Origin: Oribacterium sp.
Lineage (GTDB): Bacteria; Bacillota_A; Clostridia; Lachnospirales; Lachnospiraceae
Reading direction: 5' to 3'
Assembly (NCBI GenBank): GCA_017940955.1
Contig: JAGAXP010000156.1
Location: 1 to 12,909, forward strand
Length of the DNA: 12,909 nucleotides
The position numbers and the translations under genes were made by a program. Below are positions 5,964 to 12,816 of this stretch, one piece after another; position 1 is the first letter of the stretch, and every line of letters starts with the position of its first letter. The notes under the pieces were generated by a model that was not told the DNA's origin, ran no database searches, and saw only the letters and a list, made by a program, of their open reading frames with translations.

Positions 5964-6013
5964 AGAGCCACCGGGTGCGGTTCTCGCCGGCGAGAACCGC
6001 ACCCGGTGACTCT
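5964..6013. repeat. 50-bp GC-rich near-perfect loopless palindrome
   Basis: Two 25-nt arms (5964-5988 and 5989-6013) are reverse complements except for one C-A mismatch (5968/6009), with no spacer (centre GCC|GGC). GC content is about 70% by hand count, far above the surroundings. It starts 17 bases after the dipeptidase stop and is not followed by a T-run (ACTCTAATCG), so it is not a standard intrinsic terminator; a real one follows at 6027. It may be a transcript 3'-end stabiliser, a DNA cruciform or a small repeat element. Confidence 0.8.
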
Positions 6014-6026
6014 AATCGTGTACAGA

Positions 6027-6070
6027 AAAAACCAGGATGTGGACATTTCTCAGTTCACATCCTGGTTTTT
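6027..6070 (+). terminator. Terminator after the dipeptidase gene
   Basis: A 15-bp stem (6027-6041 with 6056-6070) and a 14-nt loop, with A-run and T-run ends, so it may act on both strands. The core CAGGATGTG/CACATCCTG is identical to that of the hairpin at 9230-9264. Confidence 0.85.
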
Positions 6071-6171
6071 GTATTGTATAGCCGGAAACCTGCTGCTCAC
6101 AAGATTACCAAATCTTGATAGAGTGGCAGCTTTCTTTTACTATGCCCTTTTTACAAAAATGAATCAGAATG

Positions 6172-6199
6172 TTGCATTCGCAATAAAATATGGTACAAT
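6172..6199 (+). promoter_or_regulatory. Promoter of the GNAT/DUF2156 unit
   Basis: TTGCAT (6172-6177), 16-bp spacing, TACAAT (6194-6199), with a TGn extended -10 at 6191-6193. The start is predicted near 6206, with a leader of about 40 nt. Confidence 0.6.
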
Positions 6200-6209
6200 A
6201 TCATTGTAC
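6193..6209. promoter_or_regulatory. Inverted repeat over the -10 box (possible operator)
   Basis: GTACAAT-ATC-ATTGTAC, with perfect 7-bp arms and a 3-bp spacer, covers the whole -10 box and the predicted start site. The related words CGCAATAAA (6179-6187) and CGCAATATA (6209-6217) flank it. The position suits a repressor operator; no regulator gene lies beside it. Confidence 0.45.
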
Positions 6210-6244
6210 GCAATATATTAGATGGAGGTAAGGGGGTTTTTAAC

Positions 6245-6835
6245 ATGTCGAATAGTTTTGAAAAAAAGAATACAGTTAATCATATACCTGTATTGGAGAC
6301 ACCAAGGCTTATACTTCGCGAGCTGGTGCCTGATGATGCTAAGGATCTAAAGACATGGATTTCCAAAGACGAAATCTATACTTACTGGGGACGACAGGCG
6401 ACTAAAGAGGAACTGGCGCCGGAACTTATGTTTACGGGGCAGCATGCCGGAACATCCCATAATTCCGACAGTGACCTGATCTGGTGGATAGAACTAAAAG
6501 ATACACATAAAGTTATCGGTCAGATTGAGGTATATGATATCGAAGACGACAGATTCGGAATGTTAGGATATAGGATAGATCCTGCATTTTGGAATTCCGG
6601 AATTGCTACAGAATCTATACGAAGAGTAATTGATCACATTTTCACAGATACGACTATGGATAGGATTGAAGCAAAGGCTGCTGTCGAAAACGTGGCCTCC
6701 AACAGAGCTCTTGAAAAATGCGGATTCACCCTTGAAGGAACTGTAAGGCACGGAAAGATGGTCAATATGTACTGCGATTACAATATCTGGGGAATGATAC
6801 GTGATGATATGATAACTCAACCTGATATAACATGA
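6245..6835 (+). CDS. GNAT acetyltransferase, RimJ/RimL type
   Basis: A 196-residue GNAT-fold N-acetyltransferase (Acetyltransf_3) that uses acetyl-CoA. It starts with the family motif LETPRLILRELVPDDAKDL (17-35), then a strand with WWIELKDTHKVIGQIEVYDI (80-99), the LGYRIDPAFWNSGIATESI segment (107-125, acetyl-CoA pyrophosphate loop WNSGIA) and ENVASNRALEKCGF (148-161), which is standard motif B. The acceptor (ribosomal protein, antibiotic or small molecule) cannot be told. The start is supported by AAGGGGG (6230-6236, eight bases upstream), with an additional GGAGG further up. It is first in a unit with the DUF2156 gene 62 bases downstream; no promoter or terminator separates them. Confidence 0.85.
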   Translation: MSNSFEKKNTVNHIPVLETPRLILRELVPDDAKDLKTWISKDEIYTYWGRQATKEELAPELMFTGQHAGTSHNSDSDLIWWIELKDTHKVIGQIEVYDIEDDRFGMLGYRIDPAFWNSGIATESIRRVIDHIFTDTTMDRIEAKAAVENVASNRALEKCGFTLEGTVRHGKMVNMYCDYNIWGMIRDDMITQPDIT

Positions 6836-6897
6836 CATTAAATCATATACATACATTTGAAATTCATAGTATTATATCGATAGGAGGCAAGAACTAC

Positions 6898-7815
6898 ATG
6901 CTTAATTGGGTAACACCTTCAACTGAAATTTTAGATAAAATGAAAGAAATCATCACATCTTCAGGCGAGATGGCAAGCGATCTCAGTGTGGCCAATATCT
7001 TTCTTTTGAGACATAAATATGACACAAAGGTGGCCATAAAAGACGGTTTTCTGTATCGTTGGTATCGTAACAGAGAGATACCTGGCAGAAACGGAGTGAC
7101 CGTTCCTATCGGGAACGGTGATATTTCTGCTGCCATGCAGGCTCTTGTAGATGACAGAAAGGAAAGAGGTCTGCCTCTTGAATTGATTTTCGTCAACAAG
7201 GACATGAAGCAGTACTGTTCAGAGAACAATCTTGCATCTGCATTTGAAACTCATGAAGATAATTGGGACTATATTTATTCCACAGAGCATCTCGCAAAGC
7301 TTGAAGGCAGCGAAAATATCAAAAAGAGAAACAGGGTGAATCGATTTGCAAGACTATATCCTGACTGGCAGATCAGGTTTGCTGATCAGGATGACACATC
7401 TATACTTCAGGATATGCTGCATGTTGAAGATGAATGGCTCTCCCAACAGGAAGATCCTGATGAATCAGTTCTTATAGAAAAAGACGAGATTTATGAAGCC
7501 ATCCATAACTGGTCAAAACTATCACTTTTGGGTGCTGTGATCTACTGTAATGGGAAGCCCGCTGCTATGACCATTGCTTCTCAGATATCAGACGGTAATT
7601 TTGATATTCACTTTGAGAAGAGCTATGGCGATTACGCAAAATCAGGAGCATTTTCCGCAATCAACAAGTATTTTTCAGACTATCTTTATAACACTCACAA
7701 TGCCCAATGGATCAACAGAGAAGAAGATATGGGCATACTTGGTCTCAGAAAAGCAAAGATGTCTTATTGTCCGGACATCAGACTCGAAAAGTATGTCACG
7801 AAGTTAGTTTCTTAA
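6898..7815 (+). CDS. DUF2156 protein (phosphatidylglycerol lysyltransferase C-terminal-like)
   Basis: A 305-residue soluble protein of the DUF2156/LPG-synthase-C superfamily, built from two GNAT-like halves. The hallmark is YIYSTEHLAKLEGSENIKKRNRVNRF (125-150, shown in part), the usual 'L-G-K-KRN-xxxF' block. The second half has VIYCNGKPAAMTIAS and the FDIHFEKSYGDYAKSGAFSAIN strand-helix, ending in a Gly-rich GILGLRKAKMSY segment. The MprF flippase-type membrane region is absent, as in stand-alone DUF2156 proteins common in Lachnospiraceae; those have no settled substrate, and aminoacyl or acyl transfer is only inferred. The ATG at 6898 is chosen because AGGAGG (6882-6887) lies 10 bases upstream; an ATG at 6832 overlapping the GNAT stop has no ribosome site. 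Confidence 0.8.
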   Translation: MLNWVTPSTEILDKMKEIITSSGEMASDLSVANIFLLRHKYDTKVAIKDGFLYRWYRNREIPGRNGVTVPIGNGDISAAMQALVDDRKERGLPLELIFVNKDMKQYCSENNLASAFETHEDNWDYIYSTEHLAKLEGSENIKKRNRVNRFARLYPDWQIRFADQDDTSILQDMLHVEDEWLSQQEDPDESVLIEKDEIYEAIHNWSKLSLLGAVIYCNGKPAAMTIASQISDGNFDIHFEKSYGDYAKSGAFSAINKYFSDYLYNTHNAQWINREEDMGILGLRKAKMSYCPDIRLEKYVTKLVS

Positions 7816-7865
7816 TATATCAATTAATCTTGAGAACCTTGTAAGTGAATAAGGATATTACTAAT

Positions 7866-7888
7866 TTGGGGAAACAATGTTTCCCCAA
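7866..7888. terminator. Bidirectional terminator between convergent genes
   Basis: A perfect 10-bp stem TTGGGGAAAC/GTTTCCCCAA (7866-7875 with 7879-7888) and a 3-nt loop, lying between the ends of the DUF2156 gene and the minus-strand nitroreductase gene. T-runs on either side are weak. Confidence 0.6.
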
Positions 7889-7926
7889 TGTTCGTTTATC
7901 AAGTTTCAGCAAACTATTCCTTTTAA

Positions 7927-8739
7927 TCAGAATGTATATGTCGCAACATAGTCCATTTTATCAGGCACATCAAAAGCCGGTGCTTCAAAGGATACAACAG
8001 GTGTTTTTCCTTCTGACTTAAGCTGAGCCTCAAAGTGATACATGGCGATACCAACATCTATCCTCTGAAGATCATATTGCGCTGCAGAAAAACCTTTGTC
8101 ATGTTTCTCATAGAAGTAAGCCTTATTTACGTTTATGACAACTCTCCATGGCTGCTTGTTGACAGCAGACGGGGCACACTGAACTGAAAGGAGAGCATCT
8201 CTGACAGAAAATGCTGCTGCACGTTCCTCTGTGAAAGGAGATGCGAAATCACCTTCAAAAAACATATCTTCAAACCTAAGACGTCTATCTGCCTGAACTC
8301 CTTTTCTCATGAGCGACTCCTTTATAGACATCTTTTTAGCCGGTACTCCAAGCGGACTCATACACGGCATGATCTCACCATCTCTAAGCTGAGAAGCTGC
8401 TTCAAATTTATCTCTCGGCATGGTTCCTCCGATCCATACTGTTCCTAGTCCCATTTCATGTGCCCTCATGAGCAATGTTTCAAAGCTATACCCATATGCC
8501 TCCTCTACATGAGGTTCCTTTCTGGCAACTGCACTTACATAATACTTTTCACCGGCAAGAACAGGACTTGACAGCTTATGTTCCCCGGCTTCAAGGAATC
8601 TGAAGCTGATATCAACCCCAAAAGGATTTTTGATATCTTCTGCATATTCCTTCAACTCATTGAGAACAGCTTCATCAAGGCCTTTTCCATCAAAAGTTCT
8701 TACACTTCTTCGTGTCTTTGCCAAATCCAAAAATCTCAT
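7927..8739 (-). CDS. Nitroreductase family protein (TM1586 type)
   Basis: A 270-residue FMN-type oxidoreductase resembling the putative TM nitroreductases (TM1586_NiRdase). Visible features are the N-terminal phosphate-binding TRRSVRTFDGK (9-19), the helix SFETLLMRAHEMGLGTVWIGG (85-105), the PCMSPLGVPAKKMSIKESLM segment (125-144), RLRFEDMFF (153-161), and a second FMN-contact-like block APSAVNKQPWRVVI (189-202). It probably acts in the cytoplasm with NAD(P)H and FMN; the substrate is unknown. The start at 8739 is set by GGAGG (8747-8751) seven bases upstream; the frame extends to an ATG at 8781, but that would run through the ribosome site. It is transcribed against its neighbours. Two promoters are visible, one immediate and one behind a structured leader with a terminator, so it may be controlled by attenuation. 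Confidence 0.8.
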   Translation of the reverse strand: MRFLDLAKTRRSVRTFDGKGLDEAVLNELKEYAEDIKNPFGVDISFRFLEAGEHKLSSPVLAGEKYYVSAVARKEPHVEEAYGYSFETLLMRAHEMGLGTVWIGGTMPRDKFEAASQLRDGEIMPCMSPLGVPAKKMSIKESLMRKGVQADRRLRFEDMFFEGDFASPFTEERAAAFSVRDALLSVQCAPSAVNKQPWRVVINVNKAYFYEKHDKGFSAAQYDLQRIDVGIAMYHFEAQLKSEGKTPVVSFEAPAFDVPDKMDYVATYTF

Positions 8740-8796
8740 AAAATTTCCTCCAATTGCCTTTCCAATAATTGAAATACTCATAATATTTATGAGATT

Positions 8797-8825
8797 AATT
8801 TACCACATATTAATATTTTGTGCAA
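8797..8825 (-). promoter_or_regulatory. Proximal promoter of the nitroreductase gene
   Basis: On the minus strand, TTGCAC (8820-8825) and TAAATT (8797-8802) are 17 bp apart. The match is moderate. It would start transcription near 8790, downstream of the leader terminator. Confidence 0.4.
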
Positions 8826-8868
8826 TCTAATTGTTTGCAATTGCCTGCCGTAAAAAATTTTATACACG

Positions 8869-8921
8869 AAAAAAGAACCCTGAATCGATGAAGCACACGC
8901 CATCTCATCTAAGGTTCTTTT
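8869..8921 (-). terminator. Intrinsic terminator in the nitroreductase leader
   Basis: On the minus strand, AGAACC (8918-8913) pairs with GGTTCT (8879-8874), extended by A-T pairs, and is followed by TTTTTTC (8874-8868). The enclosed 33 nt contain the second repeated hairpin, so terminator and hairpin share one rod-like fold. Confidence 0.75.
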
Positions 8922-8974
8922 CTCATCACGAATCGTTTCAGATATGTGAAGCACTCGCCACATCTCTTTAACTT
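8869..8974 (-). ncRNA. Structured leader or small RNA with twin hairpins
   Basis: The predicted transcript of about 105 nt starts near 8974 and ends in the T-run at 8874-8869. Hairpin 1 (8965-8940) has stem AGATGTG/CACAT..CT around GCGAGTGCTT. Hairpin 2 (8904-8887) has stem GATG/CATC around GCGTGTGCTT. The 10-nt apical segments differ at one position, while the stems differ by a complete extra TG/CA pair set that stays base-paired. Each apical segment can form an inner GC/GC pair with a 4-nt loop and a UU bulge. Hairpin 2 lies inside the terminator. It matches no riboswitch class I recognise. It may attenuate the nitroreductase gene 130 bases downstream or act as a free small RNA. Confidence 0.55.
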
Positions 8975-8980
8975 GATTGA

Positions 8981-9009
8981 ATTGTACTTTTTTTCAAACT
9001 TTTTGTCAA
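8981..9009 (-). promoter_or_regulatory. Consensus promoter upstream of the twin-hairpin leader
   Basis: On the minus strand, a perfect TTGACA (9004-9009), 17-bp spacer and TACAAT (8981-8986, 5/6). It is one of the two strongest promoter matches in the window. The start is expected at A8974 or A8973. Confidence 0.8.
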
Positions 9010-9229
9010 CAAAAAAACATTTTCTTTTTGTAAGAAATTTCTAAAATATTTATAAACAAAAAGGTTCTTTTTGACAAAAATAATTATGCTTACATTGGCA
9101 GCGGTAGTGCTTTTAAACATAAAGCAAATCAAATTTGATTAAAAACTTAATGGATTAAATACATATACCAAAGTTCAGTGAAAATTTTTTCAGCAGGCTT
9201 TAAAACAGATTGTTGAAATACCTGATCAA
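9010..9229. other. AT-rich intergenic stretch, no gene seen
   Basis: There is no open frame with a ribosome site on either strand. It holds a 14-bp perfect palindrome AATCAAATTTGATT (9127-9140), a shorter AGAAATTTCT, and a second copy of the word AAGGTTCTTTT (9061-9071, also at 8911-8921). TTGACA at 9071 has no properly spaced -10 box. Confidence 0.5.
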
Positions 9230-9269
9230 AACAGGATGTGACCAATCTTGGTTCACATCCTGTTCTTTT
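9230..9269 (+). terminator. Terminator-like hairpin upstream of the MBL gene
   Basis: A 12-bp stem (9230-9241 with 9253-9264), extended by CCAA/TTGG inside, then CTTTTCTTTC. No plus-strand gene precedes it for 1.4 kb, so it either ends an unseen small transcript or insulates the next gene. Confidence 0.65.
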
Positions 9270-9347
9270 CTTTCTACACAGTCAGTAAATACAGCTTCAT
9301 CTATACATTTCAAATTAAAAACATTCATTTTCTGTACGTCAAATGTC

Positions 9348-9356
9348 TGCTATAAT
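9348..9356 (+). promoter_or_regulatory. Extended -10 promoter of the MBL/ABC-F operon
   Basis: TGC followed directly by a perfect TATAAT (9351-9356). The -35 region (TTTTCT around 9328) is weak, which is usual for extended -10 promoters. The start is near 9363, with a leader of about 27 nt. Confidence 0.6.
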
Positions 9357-9389
9357 CCTTTGAAAGCATGATAAAATCAGGTGATAACC

Positions 9390-10520
9390 ATGGAACAACT
9401 TGAATTTTCAAAAGAAATATTACCGGGAATTTACAGAGTCACCCTGACAGACAGAACCATTGAGCAGGGCGTCAGCGAAATACAGATCTTCATCATAAAA
9501 GGGAAGGAATCCGTGCATGACGGAAGAAGTATCATGATCGATACCGGATTTAACAATGATGCCTGCATGGAAAAGCTTACCTATGCACTTTTGGAGCTTG
9601 ATATTTCCCCTGAAAAGCTAGATGTCTTTCTCACCCACAGGCACCATGACCATTGCGGTCTGGCAGGCAGGTTCGCCAGGAATGGAGCGCGCCTCTTTAT
9701 GAACCGGATGGAAGAGCGCCATCCTTATGACTGTCTCGCCTACAAAGTAAGTGATGAGTCAGTGGAGGCTCAGAAAAAAGTTTTATATTCCTGCGGCATC
9801 ACCCCTGACAAGACTCCGGAAGTATGGCAAGCTTTCAGCAATGTTTCCGACCGGGTACAGAAGCACGGCCAGTGGGTTCTTGCAATCTGGGGTTTTCCCT
9901 ACAATGATGTGGAACCGGGAGATGTGTTCCGGTACGGAGACTACGAGTTCGAAGCCTTCCCGCTGAAGGGTCACACCTACGGACAGATGGGCCTTAAGGA
10001 CTATAAGCATAAACTGTTCTTCACAGCGGATCAGCTGATTCATAAAGTTTCCCCCATCGTTGCCACCACCTATCCCGACGAACACCTTTTGCAGGGATTC
10101 TTTGATTCCTTAAAGCATATAAAAGAAGAATGTCACGACTGGACCATCATTCCTTCCCACGGCGAGATAATCGAGGATATAAGCGGAGACGTGGATAAGA
10201 CTGTATTCAGCTATCTCAGCAAGACAACCGATGTGAGAGACCTTTTGAAAAGCATCAGCCAAACAGAAACGGGTTCCTCAAATGATGCAATGAATCATCG
10301 CCGGGACGAATCTGTTCCCACAGCAAAAAATCACAGTCTAACCACCCATGAAATCTCGGAGAAGATATACAAATTCACCCGTCCTCCCGAGAACGATGAC
10401 GAGTTCTTCCTATATAAAATGACTGTGACCAAAACCTACAGTCTGCTGGAATATCTATACGGAATCGGCTTTATAGAAAGAGAGCTGAAGGACGGAATTT
10501 TTTATTGGAGTCTTAAATAA
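9390..10520 (+). CDS. MBL-fold metallo-hydrolase
   Basis: A 376-residue protein of the metallo-beta-lactamase fold. It has an N-terminal strand pair with IMIDTGFN (48-55), the metal motif THRHHDHCG (82-90, HxHxDH: His83, His85, Asp87, His88), the third ligand His195 in KGHTYGQ, bridging Asp214 in TADQ, and His257 in PSHGE. So both metal sites look intact. The C-terminal part (about 310-376, SLTTHEISEKIYKFTRP and LEYLYGIGFIERELKDGIFYWSL) looks like a small winged-helix, as in LACTB2-like hydrolases; the substrate is not evident. The start at 9390 has AGGTGA (9379-9384) five bases upstream; an in-frame GTG at 9381 lies within that site. The stop is three bases before the next ATG, so it forms an operon with the ABC-F gene. 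Confidence 0.85.
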   Translation: MEQLEFSKEILPGIYRVTLTDRTIEQGVSEIQIFIIKGKESVHDGRSIMIDTGFNNDACMEKLTYALLELDISPEKLDVFLTHRHHDHCGLAGRFARNGARLFMNRMEERHPYDCLAYKVSDESVEAQKKVLYSCGITPDKTPEVWQAFSNVSDRVQKHGQWVLAIWGFPYNDVEPGDVFRYGDYEFEAFPLKGHTYGQMGLKDYKHKLFFTADQLIHKVSPIVATTYPDEHLLQGFFDSLKHIKEECHDWTIIPSHGEIIEDISGDVDKTVFSYLSKTTDVRDLLKSISQTETGSSNDAMNHRRDESVPTAKNHSLTTHEISEKIYKFTRPPENDDEFFLYKMTVTKTYSLLEYLYGIGFIERELKDGIFYWSLK

Positions 10521-10523
10521 AAC

Positions 10524-12395
10524 ATGGCACAAAACAACATCATCACTATAGAACATTTATCCAAAGTATATACAGAAAGAAAGATCTTTGAGGATACCGA
10601 CTTTTCCATGCTGGAGGGTGAAAAGGTGGCCCTCATAGGCATTAACGGAACCGGAAAATCAACGCTTTTGAAGATTGCTGCGGGAATAGAGGAGCCTGAC
10701 GAGGGTAATATAGCAAAGCGGAGAAACCTCTCTATCCGCTACCTTCCTCAAACTCCGGAATTCGATCCGGAGGACACCATACTTGAAGCCATCCTCCATG
10801 ACAATGAGGGCAAGGAGCATGTCTGGAATCTGGAAACGGAAGCGAAAAAGTTCCTGTCAAAGCTCGGTGAAAATGATTATGACAAGAAGATAGGTACCCT
10901 CTCGGGAGGTCAGAAAAAGCGTGTTGCCCTGGCAAGCACTCTTTTATCAACGGCAGACCTTCTGATACTTGACGAGCCCACAAACCACCTTGACGGAGCC
11001 ATGTCCGAATGGCTGGAAGGATATCTCAAAAGCTTCCGTGGTTCCCTTCTTATGGTAACCCACGACAGATATTTCCTTGATGAGATATGCGACCGTATAG
11101 TAGAGCTTGATCAGGGAAAGCTATACAGCTACAAGGCCAATTATCAGGGCTATCTGGAGCTAAAGGCAGAGCGAATGGATATCGCCCGTGCTCAGGAACG
11201 TACCCGCCAGAACATCCTCCGAAATGAGCTTAAGTGGGTAATGCGCGGCGCTAAGGCGAGAACCACGAAGCAAAAAGGTCGTCTGCAGCGTTACGAAAAG
11301 CTGTCCCAGATGCATGGTCCAACGGAAGAGGAAGAGATCAAGCTAAGCTCCATTAAGACCCGTCTCGGTAAATCAACCATCGAAATAAATGATGTAACAA
11401 AAGGCTTTGACGGTGAAACCTTAATCGATCATTTCACCTACAACTTCCTTCGTAATGACCGAATCGGCATAATCGGTCCAAACGGTGCCGGAAAATCAAC
11501 ACTTATAAAAATGATCACCGGCTGGGAGACTCCCGATTCAGGAGAGATCCGCATCGGTCAGACTGTAAGGATAGGATATTTTTCCCAGGAAAATGAGGAG
11601 CTCGATGGCACTCAGCGGGTTATCGATGCCATGACCTCCATCGCGGAGTACGTTCATACCACCGATGGTCTCGTCAGCGCCGGCAACATGCTGGACAAGT
11701 TCCTTTTCCCGCCTTCACAGCAGTACATGAAGGTTGAAAAGCTGAGCGGTGGAGAGAAACGCCGCCTTTATCTTCTGAGGGTTTTAATGTCTGCACCGAA
11801 TGTCCTGATCCTGGACGAGCCTACCAATGACCTTGACATCCGCACCATGACCATCCTGGAAGACTATCTCGACCACTTTGACGGAATAGTCATCACAGTA
11901 TCACATGACAGATTTTTCCTTGACCGTGTTGTGAACCGGATATTCTCCTTTGAAGGAAACGGTCATATATCTCAATACGAAGGTGGCTATACCGATTATC
12001 AGGTAGAGTACCTCAGGAGAAATCCCGATGCTGAAAGCGTATTTGCAAGCGCCGGTTCTATTTCAGGTGTCGGTAAATCCGTAAAAAATTCCGGTGATGA
12101 ATCAGATAATCACGATACAGCTAAGGGCAATGGTAAACAGAAGCGTTTTGTCGGCGAGCGAAAGCTTAAGATGACATATAAAGAACAAAGAGAATGGGAG
12201 ACCATTGAAGCCGACATCGAAGCCGCCGAAGAAAAGGTTGCGGAACTGGACGAAGAAATCCTTAAATATGCCAAGGATTTCATCAAGTTAAATGAACTGA
12301 CTCAGGAAAAAGAAAGGCTTGAAAACCTTCTGGCAGAAAAGATGGACCGATGGGAATATCTGTCTGATCTTAATGAGAGGATACAGTCACAGTGA
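10524..12395 (+). CDS. ABC-F family ATPase, Uup/YfmR-like
   Basis: A 623-residue soluble protein with two ATP-binding cassettes and no membrane segments, the ABC-F architecture of ribosome-associated factors. Cassette 1 has Walker A GINGTGKST (39-47), signature LSGGQ (126-130) and Walker B LLILDEPTNHLD (146-157). The linker rich in Arg/Lys (about 205-280, the tRNA-contact region in this family) follows. Cassette 2 has GPNGAGKST (318-326), LSGGE (407-411) and VLILDEPTNDLD (427-438). The C-terminal KLKMTYKEQREWETIEADIE region through residue 623 is the charged coiled coil typical of Uup-type members, joined by a low-complexity linker (about 505-550). It more likely aids translation or ribosome quality control than antibiotic resistance, though resistance cannot be excluded. 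The start lies three bases after the MBL stop, with GGAG 13 bases upstream, so translation is probably coupled. Confidence 0.9.
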   Translation: MAQNNIITIEHLSKVYTERKIFEDTDFSMLEGEKVALIGINGTGKSTLLKIAAGIEEPDEGNIAKRRNLSIRYLPQTPEFDPEDTILEAILHDNEGKEHVWNLETEAKKFLSKLGENDYDKKIGTLSGGQKKRVALASTLLSTADLLILDEPTNHLDGAMSEWLEGYLKSFRGSLLMVTHDRYFLDEICDRIVELDQGKLYSYKANYQGYLELKAERMDIARAQERTRQNILRNELKWVMRGAKARTTKQKGRLQRYEKLSQMHGPTEEEEIKLSSIKTRLGKSTIEINDVTKGFDGETLIDHFTYNFLRNDRIGIIGPNGAGKSTLIKMITGWETPDSGEIRIGQTVRIGYFSQENEELDGTQRVIDAMTSIAEYVHTTDGLVSAGNMLDKFLFPPSQQYMKVEKLSGGEKRRLYLLRVLMSAPNVLILDEPTNDLDIRTMTILEDYLDHFDGIVITVSHDRFFLDRVVNRIFSFEGNGHISQYEGGYTDYQVEYLRRNPDAESVFASAGSISGVGKSVKNSGDESDNHDTAKGNGKQKRFVGERKLKMTYKEQREWETIEADIEAAEEKVAELDEEILKYAKDFIKLNELTQEKERLENLLAEKMDRWEYLSDLNERIQSQ

Positions 12396-12532
12396 AAATG
12401 CTTTTATTAAAAGGCGCAGGCTTAGTTGTGGCTCCCCGAAAATCGTAGTGCCGGGGTCCAATCTAGTCCAAATTAAATATCGGGCATATTTTACAAATAA
12501 TTATTAATTTTTAATTATTTTCTCCCAATCTA

Positions 12533-12562
12533 TTGACACGCCGCCATTCTTAAGATTACAAT
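12533..12562 (+). promoter_or_regulatory. Consensus promoter in the gene-free right end
   Basis: A perfect TTGACA (12533-12538), 18-bp spacer and TACAAT (12557-12562). No coding region follows before two terminators. Confidence 0.7.
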
Positions 12563-12568
12563 GGCATT

Positions 12569-12682
12569 AGTCACAAAAGTTGACTTTTTTAACAAATCAG
12601 AACAGTAGGGAAACCTATTTTAGTTCTATTTCTTTTTTTCCTTTCTTTTCAAGAAGACAGCCCCTCGGGGCTGTCTTCCTGT
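12569..12682 (+). ncRNA. Candidate small RNA of about 110 nt
   Basis: From the predicted start near 12569 the transcript contains AAAAG/CTTTT, then a hairpin TAGG-GAAA-CCTA (GNRA tetraloop) stacked on AGAAC/GTTCT (12599-12603 with 12623-12627). A pyrimidine-rich single-stranded tract (about 12628-12650) follows, and then the terminator stem. There is no open frame. It could also be a leader for a gene beyond the window, but the strong hairpin followed by a second terminator argues for a free RNA. No known family was recognised. Confidence 0.45.
12653..12682 (+). terminator. Terminator of the small RNA candidate
   Basis: A 12-bp stem (12653-12664 with 12667-12678) around CCCCTCGGGG, followed by CTGTTT. 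The T-run is imperfect. Confidence 0.6.
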
Positions 12683-12816
12683 TTCTAAAACTTTTTGAGG
12701 TATCCCGTTTGAAAATGGATATTCCCCGATACCGGCTTATGTGTACCTGCTGATTCAAAGTAACAGTTGTTACTATTCACAGTCGATTAAAAACTGAATA
12801 AATTCATCAAAAAACG

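Noticed and set aside
5943..6221. Plus-strand frame after the dipeptidase
   Set aside because: It reads through the 50-bp palindrome and the terminator, has no ribosome site and gives no recognisable protein.
6832..6897. Upstream ATG for the DUF2156 gene overlapping the GNAT stop
   Set aside because: It has no ribosome site; AGGAGG points to 6898 and the family homology starts after that.
8578..8830. Plus-strand frames opposite the nitroreductase start
   Set aside because: They are shadows of the minus-strand gene and its AT-rich leader, without ribosome sites.
8869..8974. Assigning the twin hairpins to ANTAR targets or the guanidine-II (mini-ykkC) riboswitch
   Set aside because: There are no hexaloops with the A1/G4 pattern and no ACGR loops; only the two-hairpin layout is similar.
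9071..9096. TTGACA at 9071 as a plus-strand promoter
   Set aside because: No -10 box at acceptable spacing; TACATT is only 14 bp away.
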